NCBI GenBank assembly: GCA_007753675.1
Contig: CP036432.1
Coordinates: 3,694,394-3,758,393 of the forward strand
From: Stieleria magnilauensis
GTDB lineage: Bacteria > Planctomycetota > Planctomycetia > Pirellulales > Pirellulaceae
Length of the DNA stretch: 64,000 nucleotides
Direction: 5' to 3'
Shown: in pieces, positions 1-8,436 of the stretch
Layout: every line of letters starts with the position of its first letter
How positions within the stretch are numbered: position 1 is the first letter of the stretch
Translations under genes and position numbers: made by a program
Notes under the pieces: generated by a model
The model's database searches: none
The model's input: only the letters and a program-made list of their open reading frames with translations
What the model was told of the DNA's origin: nothing

Positions 1-659
1 GAGTGGTAGAAAAACGTGCCTTCCTCATGAACATCGAACTCGTAAACAAAGGTCTCGCCCGGCTTGATCGGTTCTTGGCAAAGCTCCGATGCACCGTCCC
101 ACTGAACCGGAAGCTCCAAACCGTGCCAATGCACATATGTGTCTTCGGGTAGTTCGTTGGTAACAACAAACCGCACTCGATCTCCTTGGGTGACTTCGAT
201 CGTCGGCCCCGGCATGCTGCCGTTGTAGCCGTACACGTTCATCTCATAGCCGGGCAGAAACTCTCGCTTAACCGCCATCGGGACAAGTTGAAACTCCTTG
301 ACTCCGCCAACCATCTTGTAGGGAAGCTTATCCAAGTCGGGAGCTTCAAATGGAGCCGGGCCATCGGAAGCCGGTCGAAATCCCGGCATCAATTTGCCAA
401 GGTAGTAGTCACTGTTGGGATCATTGCCGCGAGACGGTTTGAATCGCGAATAACCATCGTATTCGGCTTGAACCTCCGAGTCGGCTGGAATCTGGGGAGC
501 TGCCTGTTCGCCGTGCTGATGCGACGACATTCCCTTCATGTCCATTGGCATCGGTTCTTGCGCCTGTGCATTTCGGCCAAGCAAGTTCCCAACGGCTCCC
601 GCCGCGGCGGCCAGCGATCCTGCGGTTAAGAAGCGTCGGCGGTCTTCGGTGTTTGACAT
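1..659 (-). CDS. Multicopper oxidase, N-terminal part (CopA/PcoA-like), runs off the window
   Basis: Periplasmic multicopper oxidase of copper resistance, probably oxidising Cu(I). The reading frame starts with ATG at 659 and continues past base 1, so only about 219 residues are seen. Residues 7-11 (RRRFL) followed by an Ala-rich stretch form a Tat signal, as expected for a protein exported with its copper loaded. A Met/His-rich segment (about 36-50, MPMDMKGM then HQHG) follows. The first cupredoxin domain carries HWHG at 177-180 and FYHS near 217-220, which are the type-2/type-3 copper ligand motifs. It lies upstream of the efflux gene on the same strand, fitting a copper operon. The family is clear; the exact subfamily is not. 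Confidence 0.9.
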   Translation of the reverse strand, partial: MSNTEDRRRFLTAGSLAAAAGAVGNLLGRNAQAQEPMPMDMKGMSSHQHGEQAAPQIPADSEVQAEYDGYSRFKPSRGNDPNSDYYLGKLMPGFRPASDGPAPFEAPDLDKLPYKMVGGVKEFQLVPMAVKREFLPGYEMNVYGYNGSMPGPTIEVTQGDRVRFVVTNELPEDTYVHWHGLELPVQWDGASELCQEPIKPGETFVYEFDVHEEGTFFYH

Positions 660-745
660 TCGTTTTTCCGATTGTTTGTTGGGTGGTGTTTCGTTTCAAT
701 CGTGCAGAGACCTGTAGCGGACGCCGCCAAGGCTTTCTGCCTGAC

Positions 746-2200
746 TTATCTCGGCTTGGCTACCGCATCAATGTGCCCCGGTGGCACAGGGCCGTCGGCA
801 GCCATGAGTCCCCCGCGGAGAAGGAAGCCGTTGATCATCGTTTCCTGTTGGCGAACGACTTTGAACTGGTCGATCTGCTCCATTCTGGCTTGAAAATAGC
901 CGCGTTGGCCTTCCAAGACTTCCGGCCAAGCGATCCGATTTTCTTTGTAGCTAACGAGCAATTGCCGATAGGCCGCCCGCAGCTCGGGAATCACGACTCG
1001 ATCGTACTCCGTGGCATGTTGTAGAGCGGTGGCGTAGGCCCGATAGGCTGACGCCAAACGCTCTTTCAGATGCAATTCCATTCGTTGAATCTCGAATTGC
1101 TGTCGTCGCAAGTCTTGGCAAGCCTGGCGAATCGTTCCTTGGTTGCGATCGTAAATCGGCAACTCGATTTGAACGCCGGCGTTGTAAACGTCGTCGCCAT
1201 TGCTGAAGTTGTAGCCAGGCCCGCCCTGGATCGTGATGTCAGGAATCCATTCCACCTGTTCGCGCCGGACAGTGGTTTGATCCACTCGTAGTTTCGCCCG
1301 CGCGGCCAACACTTCGGGACTTTCCATCACTAAACGAGAGAGAACGTTGTCGAAGGACTCCAACGCATCGCTCGGACGTAACTCACCTTCAGTCGGTCCC
1401 ATGGATAGCGGAACACCGACGATTGCGGATAGACGCCGCAACGCATCGCGGTACTCGTTCTCGGTCGCCATCCGTTCTAAACGCTGCTTTTGCAGCATGA
1501 CGTTGGCGCGTCGAACCGCCGTCAAATTGGCTTGCCCTTGGTTGTACTGTTCGCGAGTCGTCACGGCACCGTCTTCGGCCGTCTTCTCAATCTCTCGTTG
1601 AAGTTCGAGTCGCATAGACGCCGCCAAAGCCTCGATGAATTGAACTTCGACAGCATTCGTCACGCGGTAAGTCTGTGCAATCGCGAGGTGCTCGGCGACA
1701 TGTGCGCGTTGCCGATATTTCAAACGACTCAATTGCAGTTTGCCAGCGGTTACGAAACGCTGAGAGACCTCGAACCCCTGAAACTCCCCCGCGCTGCCGT
1801 CACTACCAATCTTCTCGCCGACATACATCAAGACCGGGTTTGGATAAAGACCTGCCTGCAACGCTTTGGAAGTTTCCGCCGAAACGTGCAATCTCGCTTG
1901 CTGGATGGTCGGGTTGTTTCCCGCTGCCAGCGCCAAGACGGTATCAAGCGTGTGAGTTTCAACCGCTCCATTGTCCGCGTAGTCATACGCCGTGTCGAAA
2001 TCAGCAAACCCACTTGGCATATCGGGCAGCGGGGGCAAGTCGCTCTCAGGAACCACTCGGTCGTCGACACCGCCGAGTGACTGTGTCATTGACCGATCCA
2101 TGCTCATCATCTGTCCCATCGAGACGTCCTGAGCAACCGCCGTTTGATAAGTTGTCGCCGCCGTCACTGCGATCAACAACTGAAGTAGTTTTAGTTTCAT
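746..2200 (-). CDS. TolC/CzcC-type outer-membrane efflux protein of the copper cluster
   Basis: Outer-membrane channel of an RND-type metal efflux system (CusC/CzcC-like), 484 aa. I chose the ATG at 2200 because it opens a clear signal peptide (MKLKLLQLLIAV... ending AVAQ at about residue 24) and lies about 50 bp downstream of a palindrome at 2253-2267; the frame stays open to 2308 but that extension looks non-coding. The mature part has a Met-rich start (SMGQMMSMDRSM) that could bind copper, then the two long helical outer-membrane-efflux repeats with typical heptad-rich segments. It sits between the multicopper oxidase and the P-type ATPase on the same strand. No RND pump or adaptor is seen in the window, so its partners lie elsewhere or to the left. 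Confidence 0.88.
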   Translation of the reverse strand: MKLKLLQLLIAVTAATTYQTAVAQDVSMGQMMSMDRSMTQSLGGVDDRVVPESDLPPLPDMPSGFADFDTAYDYADNGAVETHTLDTVLALAAGNNPTIQQARLHVSAETSKALQAGLYPNPVLMYVGEKIGSDGSAGEFQGFEVSQRFVTAGKLQLSRLKYRQRAHVAEHLAIAQTYRVTNAVEVQFIEALAASMRLELQREIEKTAEDGAVTTREQYNQGQANLTAVRRANVMLQKQRLERMATENEYRDALRRLSAIVGVPLSMGPTEGELRPSDALESFDNVLSRLVMESPEVLAARAKLRVDQTTVRREQVEWIPDITIQGGPGYNFSNGDDVYNAGVQIELPIYDRNQGTIRQACQDLRRQQFEIQRMELHLKERLASAYRAYATALQHATEYDRVVIPELRAAYRQLLVSYKENRIAWPEVLEGQRGYFQARMEQIDQFKVVRQQETMINGFLLRGGLMAADGPVPPGHIDAVAKPR

Positions 2201-2252
2201 TGCTTCCGAATCCTTGGAATGATGCCGAGTCGTATTCAAACCTTCGGCCAAA

Positions 2253-2267
2253 TACCCGTACCGGGTA
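2253..2267 (-). promoter_or_regulatory. CsoR-like inverted repeat upstream of the efflux gene
   Basis: TACCCG-TAC-CGGGTA is a perfect 6-bp inverted repeat with a 3-bp spacer, about 52 bp before the efflux start codon. TACCC...GGGTA arms resemble operators of CsoR-family copper repressors. No regulator gene is present in the window, so the assignment is by similarity only. Confidence 0.45.
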
Positions 2268-2490
2268 CAGCGGCGAGTGAATGAAGGCGTCGTCGACTCA
2301 GTATTCATTCCGCTTGTAATGATTGGGCAAGAATTAGCCGCCGGTCGGACTGTCCGAATGTTTCAGCAAAATTTAGACGATGCTTCGACGGATCGTCACC
2401 CGGTAATGCCTCTCCCAACCGGGTTGTCAGGCAAACGCTACCGACGCTAATGACGACGACGGGTTTCATGATCACAAACAATTTAGCTTT

Positions 2491-4884
2491 CTAGGTCAGC
2501 GAAGCTCGACGCAACCTCAACGCATTCGCGATCACCGACACGCTGCTTAAACTCATCGCCGCTGCCGCGATCATCGGACTGAGCAGCATGCCGAAGACCG
2601 GATATAGAAGTCCAGCCGCAACCGGAATTCCGAGCGTGTTGTAGATGAAGGCGAAGAACAAATTTTGACGAATGTTGCTCATCGTCTTGCGGCTCAAGTT
2701 TGCCGCCGCCGCGACGCCTCGTAGATCACCACCGACGAGTGTCACGCCTGCCGATTCGATCGCCACTCCGGTTCCCGTCCCCATCGCGACTCCCACGTTG
2801 GCCTCCGCCAATGCCGGTGCGTCGTTGATTCCATCCCCACACATCGCGACAGTCTTGCCATTGTTTTTCAGCTCTCTAACAAAGTCATGTTTTTCCTGCG
2901 GTGACACGCCCGCATGAAACTCGTCAATGCCTAATTTCGACCCGACCGCCTTCGCAGTCGGTTCCGCGTCCCCAGTCAGCATGACCACTCGCAACCCTAG
3001 CTCGTGCAAGGTCTTGAGCGCTGCGGGTGTCGATTCCTTGATCGGATCGGTGATCGCCAGTATCGCAGCCAATTGATTGTCAATCGAAACAAACACCACC
3101 GTAGCACTCTCGGCCTGATGTGACCCAGCACGACTTCGTCCTGCTTCAACGTCCGCGACACCTTTCTCATCCAGCAAATCCGCTTTGCCAATCAATACAT
3201 CGCGACCATCCACGCGAGCGCGAACACCTCCACCAGTGATACTGTTGAAATCAATCGCCTCGACGACATTCAACCCATCCGTTTTTGCCCGCCTGACGAC
3301 CGCTTGGGCCAAGGGATGCTCGCTTTGTGCCTCAACTGCAGCGGCGAGTCTTAGCACGTCCGCTTCTTGCCAGTCACTAAACGTCTCGATGGCCGTCACT
3401 TCAGGCCGACCCTGCGTCAACGTTCCAGTCTTGTCCACCACGATCGTGTCAACATTCTCCATTACCTCTAGCACCTCCGCGTTTTTGATCAGCACGCCTT
3501 CTTTCGCACCCCGCCCTACACCAACCATCACCGACATCGGCGTCGCGAGTCCCAACGCACAAGGGCAAGCAATGATGAGTACCGCGACGGCAGCAACAAA
3601 CGCATGAGCCAACTGCGGTTCTGGGCCGAACACGGCCCAGCCAATGAATGCAGCAATCGAGCAGACGATCACCGCGGGAACAAAGTACCGAGCAACCACA
3701 TCGACCAGCTTTTGAATCGGTGCCCGGCTTCGCTGAGCATCTGCAACCATTTGCACGATGCGGCTCAGCACGGTATCGCCGCCCACGCCAACCGCTTCCA
3801 TCACCAACGCGCCGGTTTGGTTCAGCGTTCCACCGGTAACGTCGTCGCCTTCCGATTTCTTCACCGGAATCGGCTCGCCAGTCAACATCGACTCATCGAC
3901 GCTGCTTGATCCATTGAGCACGCGACCATCGACGGGAACTTTCTCACCAGGGCGGACTCGCAGGCGGTCGCCTTTATGAATCGCTTTCAGTGCGACTTCT
4001 TCTTCACCATCGTCGGTGATTCGGTGTGCGGTCTCGGGTGCGAGTTGCATCAGTTCGCGAATCGCTCCGCCAGTTTGTTGACGCGCCCTCAGTTCCAAAA
4101 CTTGGCCCAGTAACACGAGCGTAACAATGACCGCTGCAGCTTCAAAATAGAGCGGTGGCATACCGTTTTCAAAGAACGCCTCGGGAATCACACCCGGAAC
4201 CAGTACAACCACCAAGCTGAATAGATAGGCGGCCAAAGTTCCAACAGCGATTAACGAGAACATGTTCAGATTCATGCTGCGAAACGACTTCGCGCCACGC
4301 ACCAACAACGGCCATCCGCACCAAAACACCACCGGCGTCGCGAGAACCAACTGCATCCAACCAAATGCTGTATTGCTCATCCATGCCGCAACTCGCAATC
4401 CCACCATCGGTCCCATTGCAATGATCAGCAACGGCACCGACAACGCAACGCCAACCCAGAACCGCCGCTTCATGTCGGCATATTGTTCGTCCTCGCCTTG
4501 ATCAGCCGTGTCGACAAACTTCGGCTCCAAGTCCATCCCACAAATCGGACAGTCCCCGGGACCAACCTGCTCGATCTCCGGGTGCATCGGGCAGGTGTAG
4601 ATCGCCCCTTCATTAACGGGGCCAGTCGCTGGCAACGTCGGTCTACCGCCACCATGCTCATGCCCACCACAGCAACTTGCCTCGCTTCCCGATTTTCGGA
4701 TACTGGTTGCCTCCTTCTTCGCGCGCTTAGCCAGGACTTCACCCGGATTGGCCGCAAACTGACTCTGACAGCGAGAACTGCAAAAAAAGTACGTTTGCCC
4801 CTCGAAATCGCTCTGAAGAGCACCCGCAGGAGACACACTCATGCCGCAAACGGGGTCAGTGACGGAACTTTTGTTGGTCATCAT
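2491..4884 (-). CDS. copA: Copper-exporting P1B-type ATPase with YHS and heavy-metal-binding N-terminus
   Basis: Inner-membrane ATPase that exports Cu(I), 797 aa from the ATG at 4884 (AAGAAGAGA ribosome site; the frame also has an upstream GTG at 4914). Domains in order: a YHS domain (about 9-50, with DPVCGM and FCSSRCQ); a Cys/His-rich linker (CCGGHEH, 71-77); a heavy-metal-binding domain with YTCPMHPE...[10 protein letters not shown] (96-121); eight predicted membrane helices; the actuator TGEP (335-338); the metal site CPC (440-442); the phosphorylated DKTGTLT (484-490, D484); and GDGINDAP in the ATP-binding part. All catalytic residues are present. It is divergent from a small Csp-like ORF, with palindromes in between. 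Confidence 0.95.
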   Translation of the reverse strand: MMTNKSSVTDPVCGMSVSPAGALQSDFEGQTYFFCSSRCQSQFAANPGEVLAKRAKKEATSIRKSGSEASCCGGHEHGGGRPTLPATGPVNEGAIYTCPMHPEIEQVGPGDCPICGMDLEPKFVDTADQGEDEQYADMKRRFWVGVALSVPLLIIAMGPMVGLRVAAWMSNTAFGWMQLVLATPVVFWCGWPLLVRGAKSFRSMNLNMFSLIAVGTLAAYLFSLVVVLVPGVIPEAFFENGMPPLYFEAAAVIVTLVLLGQVLELRARQQTGGAIRELMQLAPETAHRITDDGEEEVALKAIHKGDRLRVRPGEKVPVDGRVLNGSSSVDESMLTGEPIPVKKSEGDDVTGGTLNQTGALVMEAVGVGGDTVLSRIVQMVADAQRSRAPIQKLVDVVARYFVPAVIVCSIAAFIGWAVFGPEPQLAHAFVAAVAVLIIACPCALGLATPMSVMVGVGRGAKEGVLIKNAEVLEVMENVDTIVVDKTGTLTQGRPEVTAIETFSDWQEADVLRLAAAVEAQSEHPLAQAVVRRAKTDGLNVVEAIDFNSITGGGVRARVDGRDVLIGKADLLDEKGVADVEAGRSRAGSHQAESATVVFVSIDNQLAAILAITDPIKESTPAALKTLHELGLRVVMLTGDAEPTAKAVGSKLGIDEFHAGVSPQEKHDFVRELKNNGKTVAMCGDGINDAPALAEANVGVAMGTGTGVAIESAGVTLVGGDLRGVAAAANLSRKTMSNIRQNLFFAFIYNTLGIPVAAGLLYPVFGMLLSPMIAAAAMSLSSVSVIANALRLRRASLT

Positions 4885-4964
4885 AAATTCAATCTCTTCT
4901 TGGCTGGTTGCCACGCAGCAAAGTTGTGGTCGTTGATAAACAAGTCATTCGTGCAGTCTAGCAG

Positions 4965-4995
4965 ATACCCCTTAGCGGTATGCAAATTGCATACC
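4965..4995. promoter_or_regulatory. Overlapping metal-operator-like palindromes between copA and the Csp-like ORF
   Basis: Three half-sites in a row: ATACC (4965-4969), GGTAT (4977-4981) and ATACC (4991-4995). The last two form a 19-bp near-perfect palindrome, GGTATGCAAATTGCATACC. The first pair resembles a CsoR-type copper operator. The site lies between two divergent copper genes, so one repressor could control both. Confidence 0.5.
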
Positions 4996-4998
4996 GAG

Positions 4999-5274
4999 AT
5001 GGAGAAAACAATGACGCGAGCCACTGCATGCACGCAAAACTGTAAAGCCACGTTCAACGATGTGCTAACGCCCACCTCCTGTCGAAGACGGGATCACGTC
5101 GGACAGACCATGTCATGGATGCTGGACTGCGCCGAGGCGTGCGCCAGCTACATCGACTTCATGAGCCGCCTACGTTTTGAGCACATACGATCATCTAAGC
5201 CCTGGCTCGCTTGCTCAACAACCGCTAAAGCAAGAAAACGAGTCAGTTTAGTCAGTTTCGCAATTTGGAACTGA
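4999..5274 (+). CDS. Csp/DUF326-like copper-binding protein, C-terminally truncated or diverged
   Basis: A 91-aa ORF starting MEKTMTRATACTQNC; the start could also be the second Met at 5011. The first half shows the Cys spacing of four-helix copper storage proteins: C-x3-C, a further Cys, then LDCAEACASYIDFMSR (in the family: LDCAE.C...ADFM.R). After about residue 56 the expected cysteine-rich last helices (CA.IC..CA..C) are missing and the sequence becomes basic and unrelated, so the gene looks truncated or frameshifted. It overlaps the end of the convergent 223-aa gene by 23 bp, suggesting that an insertion removed its natural 3' end. It is divergent from copA across palindromic operators, which fits a copper role. 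A short unrelated protein is the alternative. Confidence 0.5.
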   Translation: MEKTMTRATACTQNCKATFNDVLTPTSCRRRDHVGQTMSWMLDCAEACASYIDFMSRLRFEHIRSSKPWLACSTTAKARKRVSLVSFAIWN

Positions 5275-5923
5275 CGTCACCGAACGGCTTGACCACGCGT
5301 CTTCTTAGAGGAAGGATTTCGTAAGGCAGTTGCTTTTTGCCAGCCATCTTCCGAATTCGATTCACCTCCCGGAGCATCATTAGCATCTGGCGACGAACGG
5401 GAGCATAGGGAGCGATCGGCAGTGCGCAGAACGCCATCGCAAGTCGGTCGGTCGAATCCCGCAAGGCTCGCTCGGAAAACCAAGCTCGCAATTCAAGGAA
5501 TTGGTCACGGTCCATTTCAACGTGAGCATGCCACCGGTCGTCATTGCTGCCGTCCTTGTTTCGCCCACCCGGTTTGTAGCTGATCGAATACCCAGCGTAT
5601 CGAATTGGGACTCTGCGAATATCGCGAATCAGATTCGCCTCTTCCTCAAAAAAGCGATGCTCACCTTTGGTCGCCAGAATGACGAACGTTGATTCATGAC
5701 GAATGTATTGCAGGTTTGCCCGGCCTGCCTTCTTACGACGTGCTCGCGTCGATTCACTGACGTCAATGCCATACTTCGCGATGAGCTTCTGATCGATGCT
5801 CTCCGCTCGCTTGCCTTCAGGAACGCGGCCTTCGACATAAAACCAATAGCCGTGCCGCAAATAGCAACAGGCAATCTGTTGAACGAATCCTTCCACCGAT
5901 GTTGTCACAGCTCGATACTGCAT
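5252..5923 (-). CDS. Conserved planctomycete-type protein of unknown function, downstream of a structured RNA candidate
   Basis: 223 aa from ATG 5923, with GGAAGC as ribosome site; the frame is open to 6172 but that part overlaps the hairpin-rich region and looks non-coding. The protein begins MQYRAVTTSVEGFVQQIAC, is rich in Arg/Lys (ARRKKAGRAN, LRRRVVKPFG) and aromatic residues, and has no signal peptide or membrane segment. A small soluble nucleic-acid-binding role would fit the composition, but I see no known catalytic motif. My unverified impression is that close relatives occur, sometimes in several copies, in planctomycete genomes. The 1 kb of DNA upstream on the same strand has no convincing gene and is full of hairpins, so the two may form one transcript. 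The end overlaps the Csp-like ORF by 23 bp. Confidence 0.75.
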   Translation of the reverse strand: MQYRAVTTSVEGFVQQIACCYLRHGYWFYVEGRVPEGKRAESIDQKLIAKYGIDVSESTRARRKKAGRANLQYIRHESTFVILATKGEHRFFEEEANLIRDIRRVPIRYAGYSISYKPGGRNKDGSNDDRWHAHVEMDRDQFLELRAWFSERALRDSTDRLAMAFCALPIAPYAPVRRQMLMMLREVNRIRKMAGKKQLPYEILPLRRRVVKPFGDVSSKLRN

Positions 5924-6039
5924 TGAGCTTCCGTGCTCCACGAAACTAGCAATTAAAATGGTGGAACCTGTTTTGCGACCAAATTGGTGCGCACGGCACA
6001 GGTTCCCAAAGCCGCTGGAAAAGAAAAACGCTGGCGGAA

Positions 6040-6920
6040 TGCCTGCGGTGCTGCCACTCTGTAAAGACCCAGCAGGTCCGCTCACAGAGGGCAGAAACAC
6101 CACGGCAGGGTTCCATGCTGGCGCGTCACTACATTCATGTATTGTGCCACGCCAATGCATACAACCTTTCACACAAACAACCTCACAGCAGAACCATCAA
6201 CGTGCAGACGCACGTCAGGTACCGCTGCTGAGTCATCGCCACAGAAGACCAGTGCTCCCGCACAAGTCTTGTGTGACCGCTTGCGTCCTTCCAAGAACTG
6301 CCGACTGAATTCCCTTCAGTCGACAGCACAGCATCATTGACAGAAAAACTGCCCGTCAGCCCTTTCGTCGTGGCAAAGCTCTCGGCACCACCCGAGAACA
6401 CCAACGAGACTGCACTGCCTTGCACAGCCATCGCTCAAGTCGCACAGCAGGCTCCCGCCTGAAGGCAACTCGACTTCTAATCAGGCCACACTCCCACTCT
6501 ACGGCGTTTGAATCACTTGACTGACCATGCCAAGCACCGGTAACCACACCGGCTGCCATAGAGCTTCCTGCGTTAGCTATTCCCTTCACCTTGCAGCTCA
6601 CGTCGCTATCCCGTGTGACCGGGAGGGGATTTGGCTGTATGTCCAGTTCGCCAGAACCGGCATAGTTTCGATTGCAGGTTGCAATCATTTCTGAGGGCCG
6701 AACGTAGAAGCACCCTCTTACCCACCAGCCAAAGCCGTTCGCAATTCGGCTCCGTCTTCTGCAAAGTTCACCGGCAAGCCCTCGCGGGCCTTTCGTAGTT
6801 GAGCTATTCGCGGTCGTTGGATTTGCCAACGATCCCCGCAGTAAGTCGCCTGCGGTTCGGTCTGTCACCAGACTCGAAACTCCCCACGCCGGACAGGTTG
6901 AACGAGGTCGGTGACCTCGG
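6040..6920 (-). ncRNA. Candidate large structured RNA (about 0.9 kb)
   Basis: Dense near-perfect hairpins, given as plus-strand spans: 6903-6919 (7 bp), 6860-6873, 6836-6855, 6815-6831, 6776-6791, 6733-6751, 6693-6717, 6670-6686 (7 bp, GATTGCA arms), 6643-6660, 6610-6623, 6537-6552, a two-tier stem 6437-6476, 6380-6397, 6302-6322 (8 bp), 6200-6215 and a three-tier stem 6043-6108. Read on the minus strand, three loops are GNRA tetraloops: GTGA (6865-6868), GCGA (6782-6785) and GGGA (6453-6456). On the plus strand none is. This points to a minus-strand transcript leading into the 223-aa gene. A 234-aa ORF in this stretch has no protein-like composition. I could not match it to group I or II introns. 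Ends are approximate. Confidence 0.5.
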
Positions 6921-7508
6921 ACCCCCTGTACAGGATTACGCATCTTTGATGTCAGAAATTCTTTCATCTCAAATACCTCACCTGTTTTGGAAAATAGCGG
7001 CCTTGAGAACGTCTCAAGGTATTTCCGCATCGCCCTCGTTTGCTTGGGGCACAAGCGCAATCAATGGATTGCATCCGCGTTGGTCCCCAAACGAGCTATC
7101 GGATCGAATCGTCGGATTACTCGGTCTACGCGTTTGCTGACGTACGAATGTCAGCAGTCGAGACCGGATTACTCGACGAAGCCTCCGTCGAACCGGACAA
7201 GCACCTCTCGATGCATCCGGCTCTACGGGCCAATCGCGTCGTTGGTGGTTAGCCCAACGCCCTTAGCCTGAATGGTGAGTTCAGGTTTACCGGGTGCGAT
7301 TGCCTGTCAACGTCTGTCATGCGTGCCACCGCTTACGAACTGAACTCGCAGTCCGTTCGCAGCAGCGCGTTTGACGTAAACAACAGCCGTGGAAGAGAGT
7401 CCGATTCTCGACCACCTTGACTCAATACCGTACCGGTGCGTGTTTGCAACTTTGACCTGAACGAAGGCGCGTTTGATTTTCTGAGTAAATCCGTGCTAAC
7501 CGAAAGAC
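6921..7508. other. Gene-free stretch, partly structured
   Basis: No convincing coding frame. A nested hairpin spans 7044-7090: TTGGGG/CCCCAA outside and GCAATC-AATG-GATTGC (7057-7072) inside. It may belong to the structured RNA next to it or be a separate element. The last 150 bp are the probable promoter region of the exonuclease gene; I see no clear -35/-10 pair. Confidence 0.35.
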
Positions 7509-8147
7509 ATGAATGTCAACGTGCCAGATGAACGTCTCGTCTTTGTCGATTTGGAAACGGCTGGTCTGAAGCCGTGGCGACCGATCATCGAAATCGCGGC
7601 CATCGCAGTCGACAGCAATCAGCGAGAACTGGAACGCTTCGAGGCCAAAATTCAGTTCGAGAGAAAGTTTGCCAACGCAAAGTCACTTCGCAAAGCAAGC
7701 TACTCGCCGCAGCGCTGGGAAAAAGAGGCTAAGCCCGCTGGTGACGTGATGAAAGAGTTCACCGATTTGCTTCGACGACATGCCACGGTTGACCAATTGT
7801 CAGCCAAGGGGCGAGTCTTTCGTGTCGCTCAACTGGTGGCACACAACGGAGTCTTTGACGGAGCGTTCCTCAGTGCATGGTATGACCGCTACGACGAGTT
7901 CCTGCCAGCTTCGCCGCGAGTCTTCTGCACATTGCAGCGAGCGATCTGGCTGTTCCACGAAGACAAGTCGCTGACGCCGCCACCGGACTTCAGTCTGCGA
8001 ACACTCTGTCACTATTTTGGGGTGTCACTGAGAGCCTGTGAGGCTCACGAAGCATTGAACGATGTTCGCGCAACCGTGGATCTGTACCGAGCCATTGCTC
8101 AACATCGCCAGAGCATGATGCGGCCACCGCTGCATGCCTGTGGATAA
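7509..8147 (+). CDS. DEDDh-family 3'-5' exonuclease (DnaQ/RNase T-like)
   Basis: 212 aa. The three exonuclease motifs are intact: DLET in Exo I (D14, E16), HNGVFDGAF in Exo II (D117), and HEALNDVRA in Exo III (H180, D185). They bind two metal ions and hydrolyse DNA or RNA from the 3' end. It stands alone, without polymerase or helicase domains, so it could be a proofreading, maturation or plasmid-borne repair nuclease. Its last three codons, TGT GGA TAA, coincide with a perfect DnaA box, and the iterons of the putative origin follow directly. This suggests it belongs to the replication module of the element. Confidence 0.88.
   Translation: MNVNVPDERLVFVDLETAGLKPWRPIIEIAAIAVDSNQRELERFEAKIQFERKFANAKSLRKASYSPQRWEKEAKPAGDVMKEFTDLLRRHATVDQLSAKGRVFRVAQLVAHNGVFDGAFLSAWYDRYDEFLPASPRVFCTLQRAIWLFHEDKSLTPPPDFSLRTLCHYFGVSLRACEAHEALNDVRATVDLYRAIAQHRQSMMRPPLHACG
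8139..8147 (-). promoter_or_regulatory. DnaA box
   Basis: TGTGGATAA is the exact complement of TTATCCACA, the consensus DnaA site. It lies 10 bp before the first iteron and overlaps the exonuclease stop codon. Confidence 0.55.
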
Positions 8148-8157
8148 TTTTCTCCAA

Positions 8158-8248
8158 GCGTGTAGTTCGCGTCGTAAAATGATCGTCCGAATGCGTGTAG
8201 CTGGCATCGTAAAACGCGGATTGATACGTGTAGATGGCGTCGTGTTTT
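8158..8248 (+). repeat. Three iteron-like direct repeats, probable origin of replication
   Basis: Three 23-bp copies of a GCGTGTAG-n-TGGC-R-TCGTAAAA pattern lie at 8158-8180, 8193-8215 and 8226-8248. The third is less conserved at its end (TCGTGTTTT). Spacing is 35 and 33 bp, about three helical turns. Iterons next to a DnaA box and a replication-initiator gene are the hallmark of an iteron-regulated plasmid origin, with RepA as the expected binder. Confidence 0.65.
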
Positions 8249-8436
8249 CTGTCCATCATTCCCATTGGAGTCAGTGTAACCGCCCGCAAACTCTGGAGGT
8301 TTCCTGAACATTCGGCGAATCGGTCTCAACCACCAAAGTACTTGTACAAAGTACTACTGATACAACCAAAGGACATGCTTCTGCAATTTGCCTTCTGAGA
8401 GGTGAGGAAGTCTCGATAGTCGAGGTTCATTCATGG
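8249..8436. other. Rest of the origin region with a 19-bp inverted repeat
   Basis: Between iterons and the repA stop. It contains an imperfect palindrome at 8337-8355 (AGTACTT-GTACA-AAGTACT; 7-bp arms), a possible protein site or terminator without a T-run. No gene is seen. Confidence 0.35.

Noticed and set aside
6356-7060. 234-aa ORF on the minus strand
   Set aside because: Covers the hairpin-rich region; composition (Arg/Ser/Cys/Trp-rich, no hydrophobic core pattern) is like translated structured RNA.
5924-7060. Group II intron
   Set aside because: No domain V signature (34-nt hairpin with AGC and GNRA loop) and no reverse transcriptase nearby.
7380-7425. tRNA-like T-arm (GAGAGTCCGATTCTC)
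   Set aside because: No acceptor, D- or anticodon arm could be matched around it.
8158-8248. CRISPR array
   Set aside because: Only three imperfect repeats with 10-12-bp gaps, adjacent to repA; iterons explain them better. No CRISPR array was found anywhere in the window.
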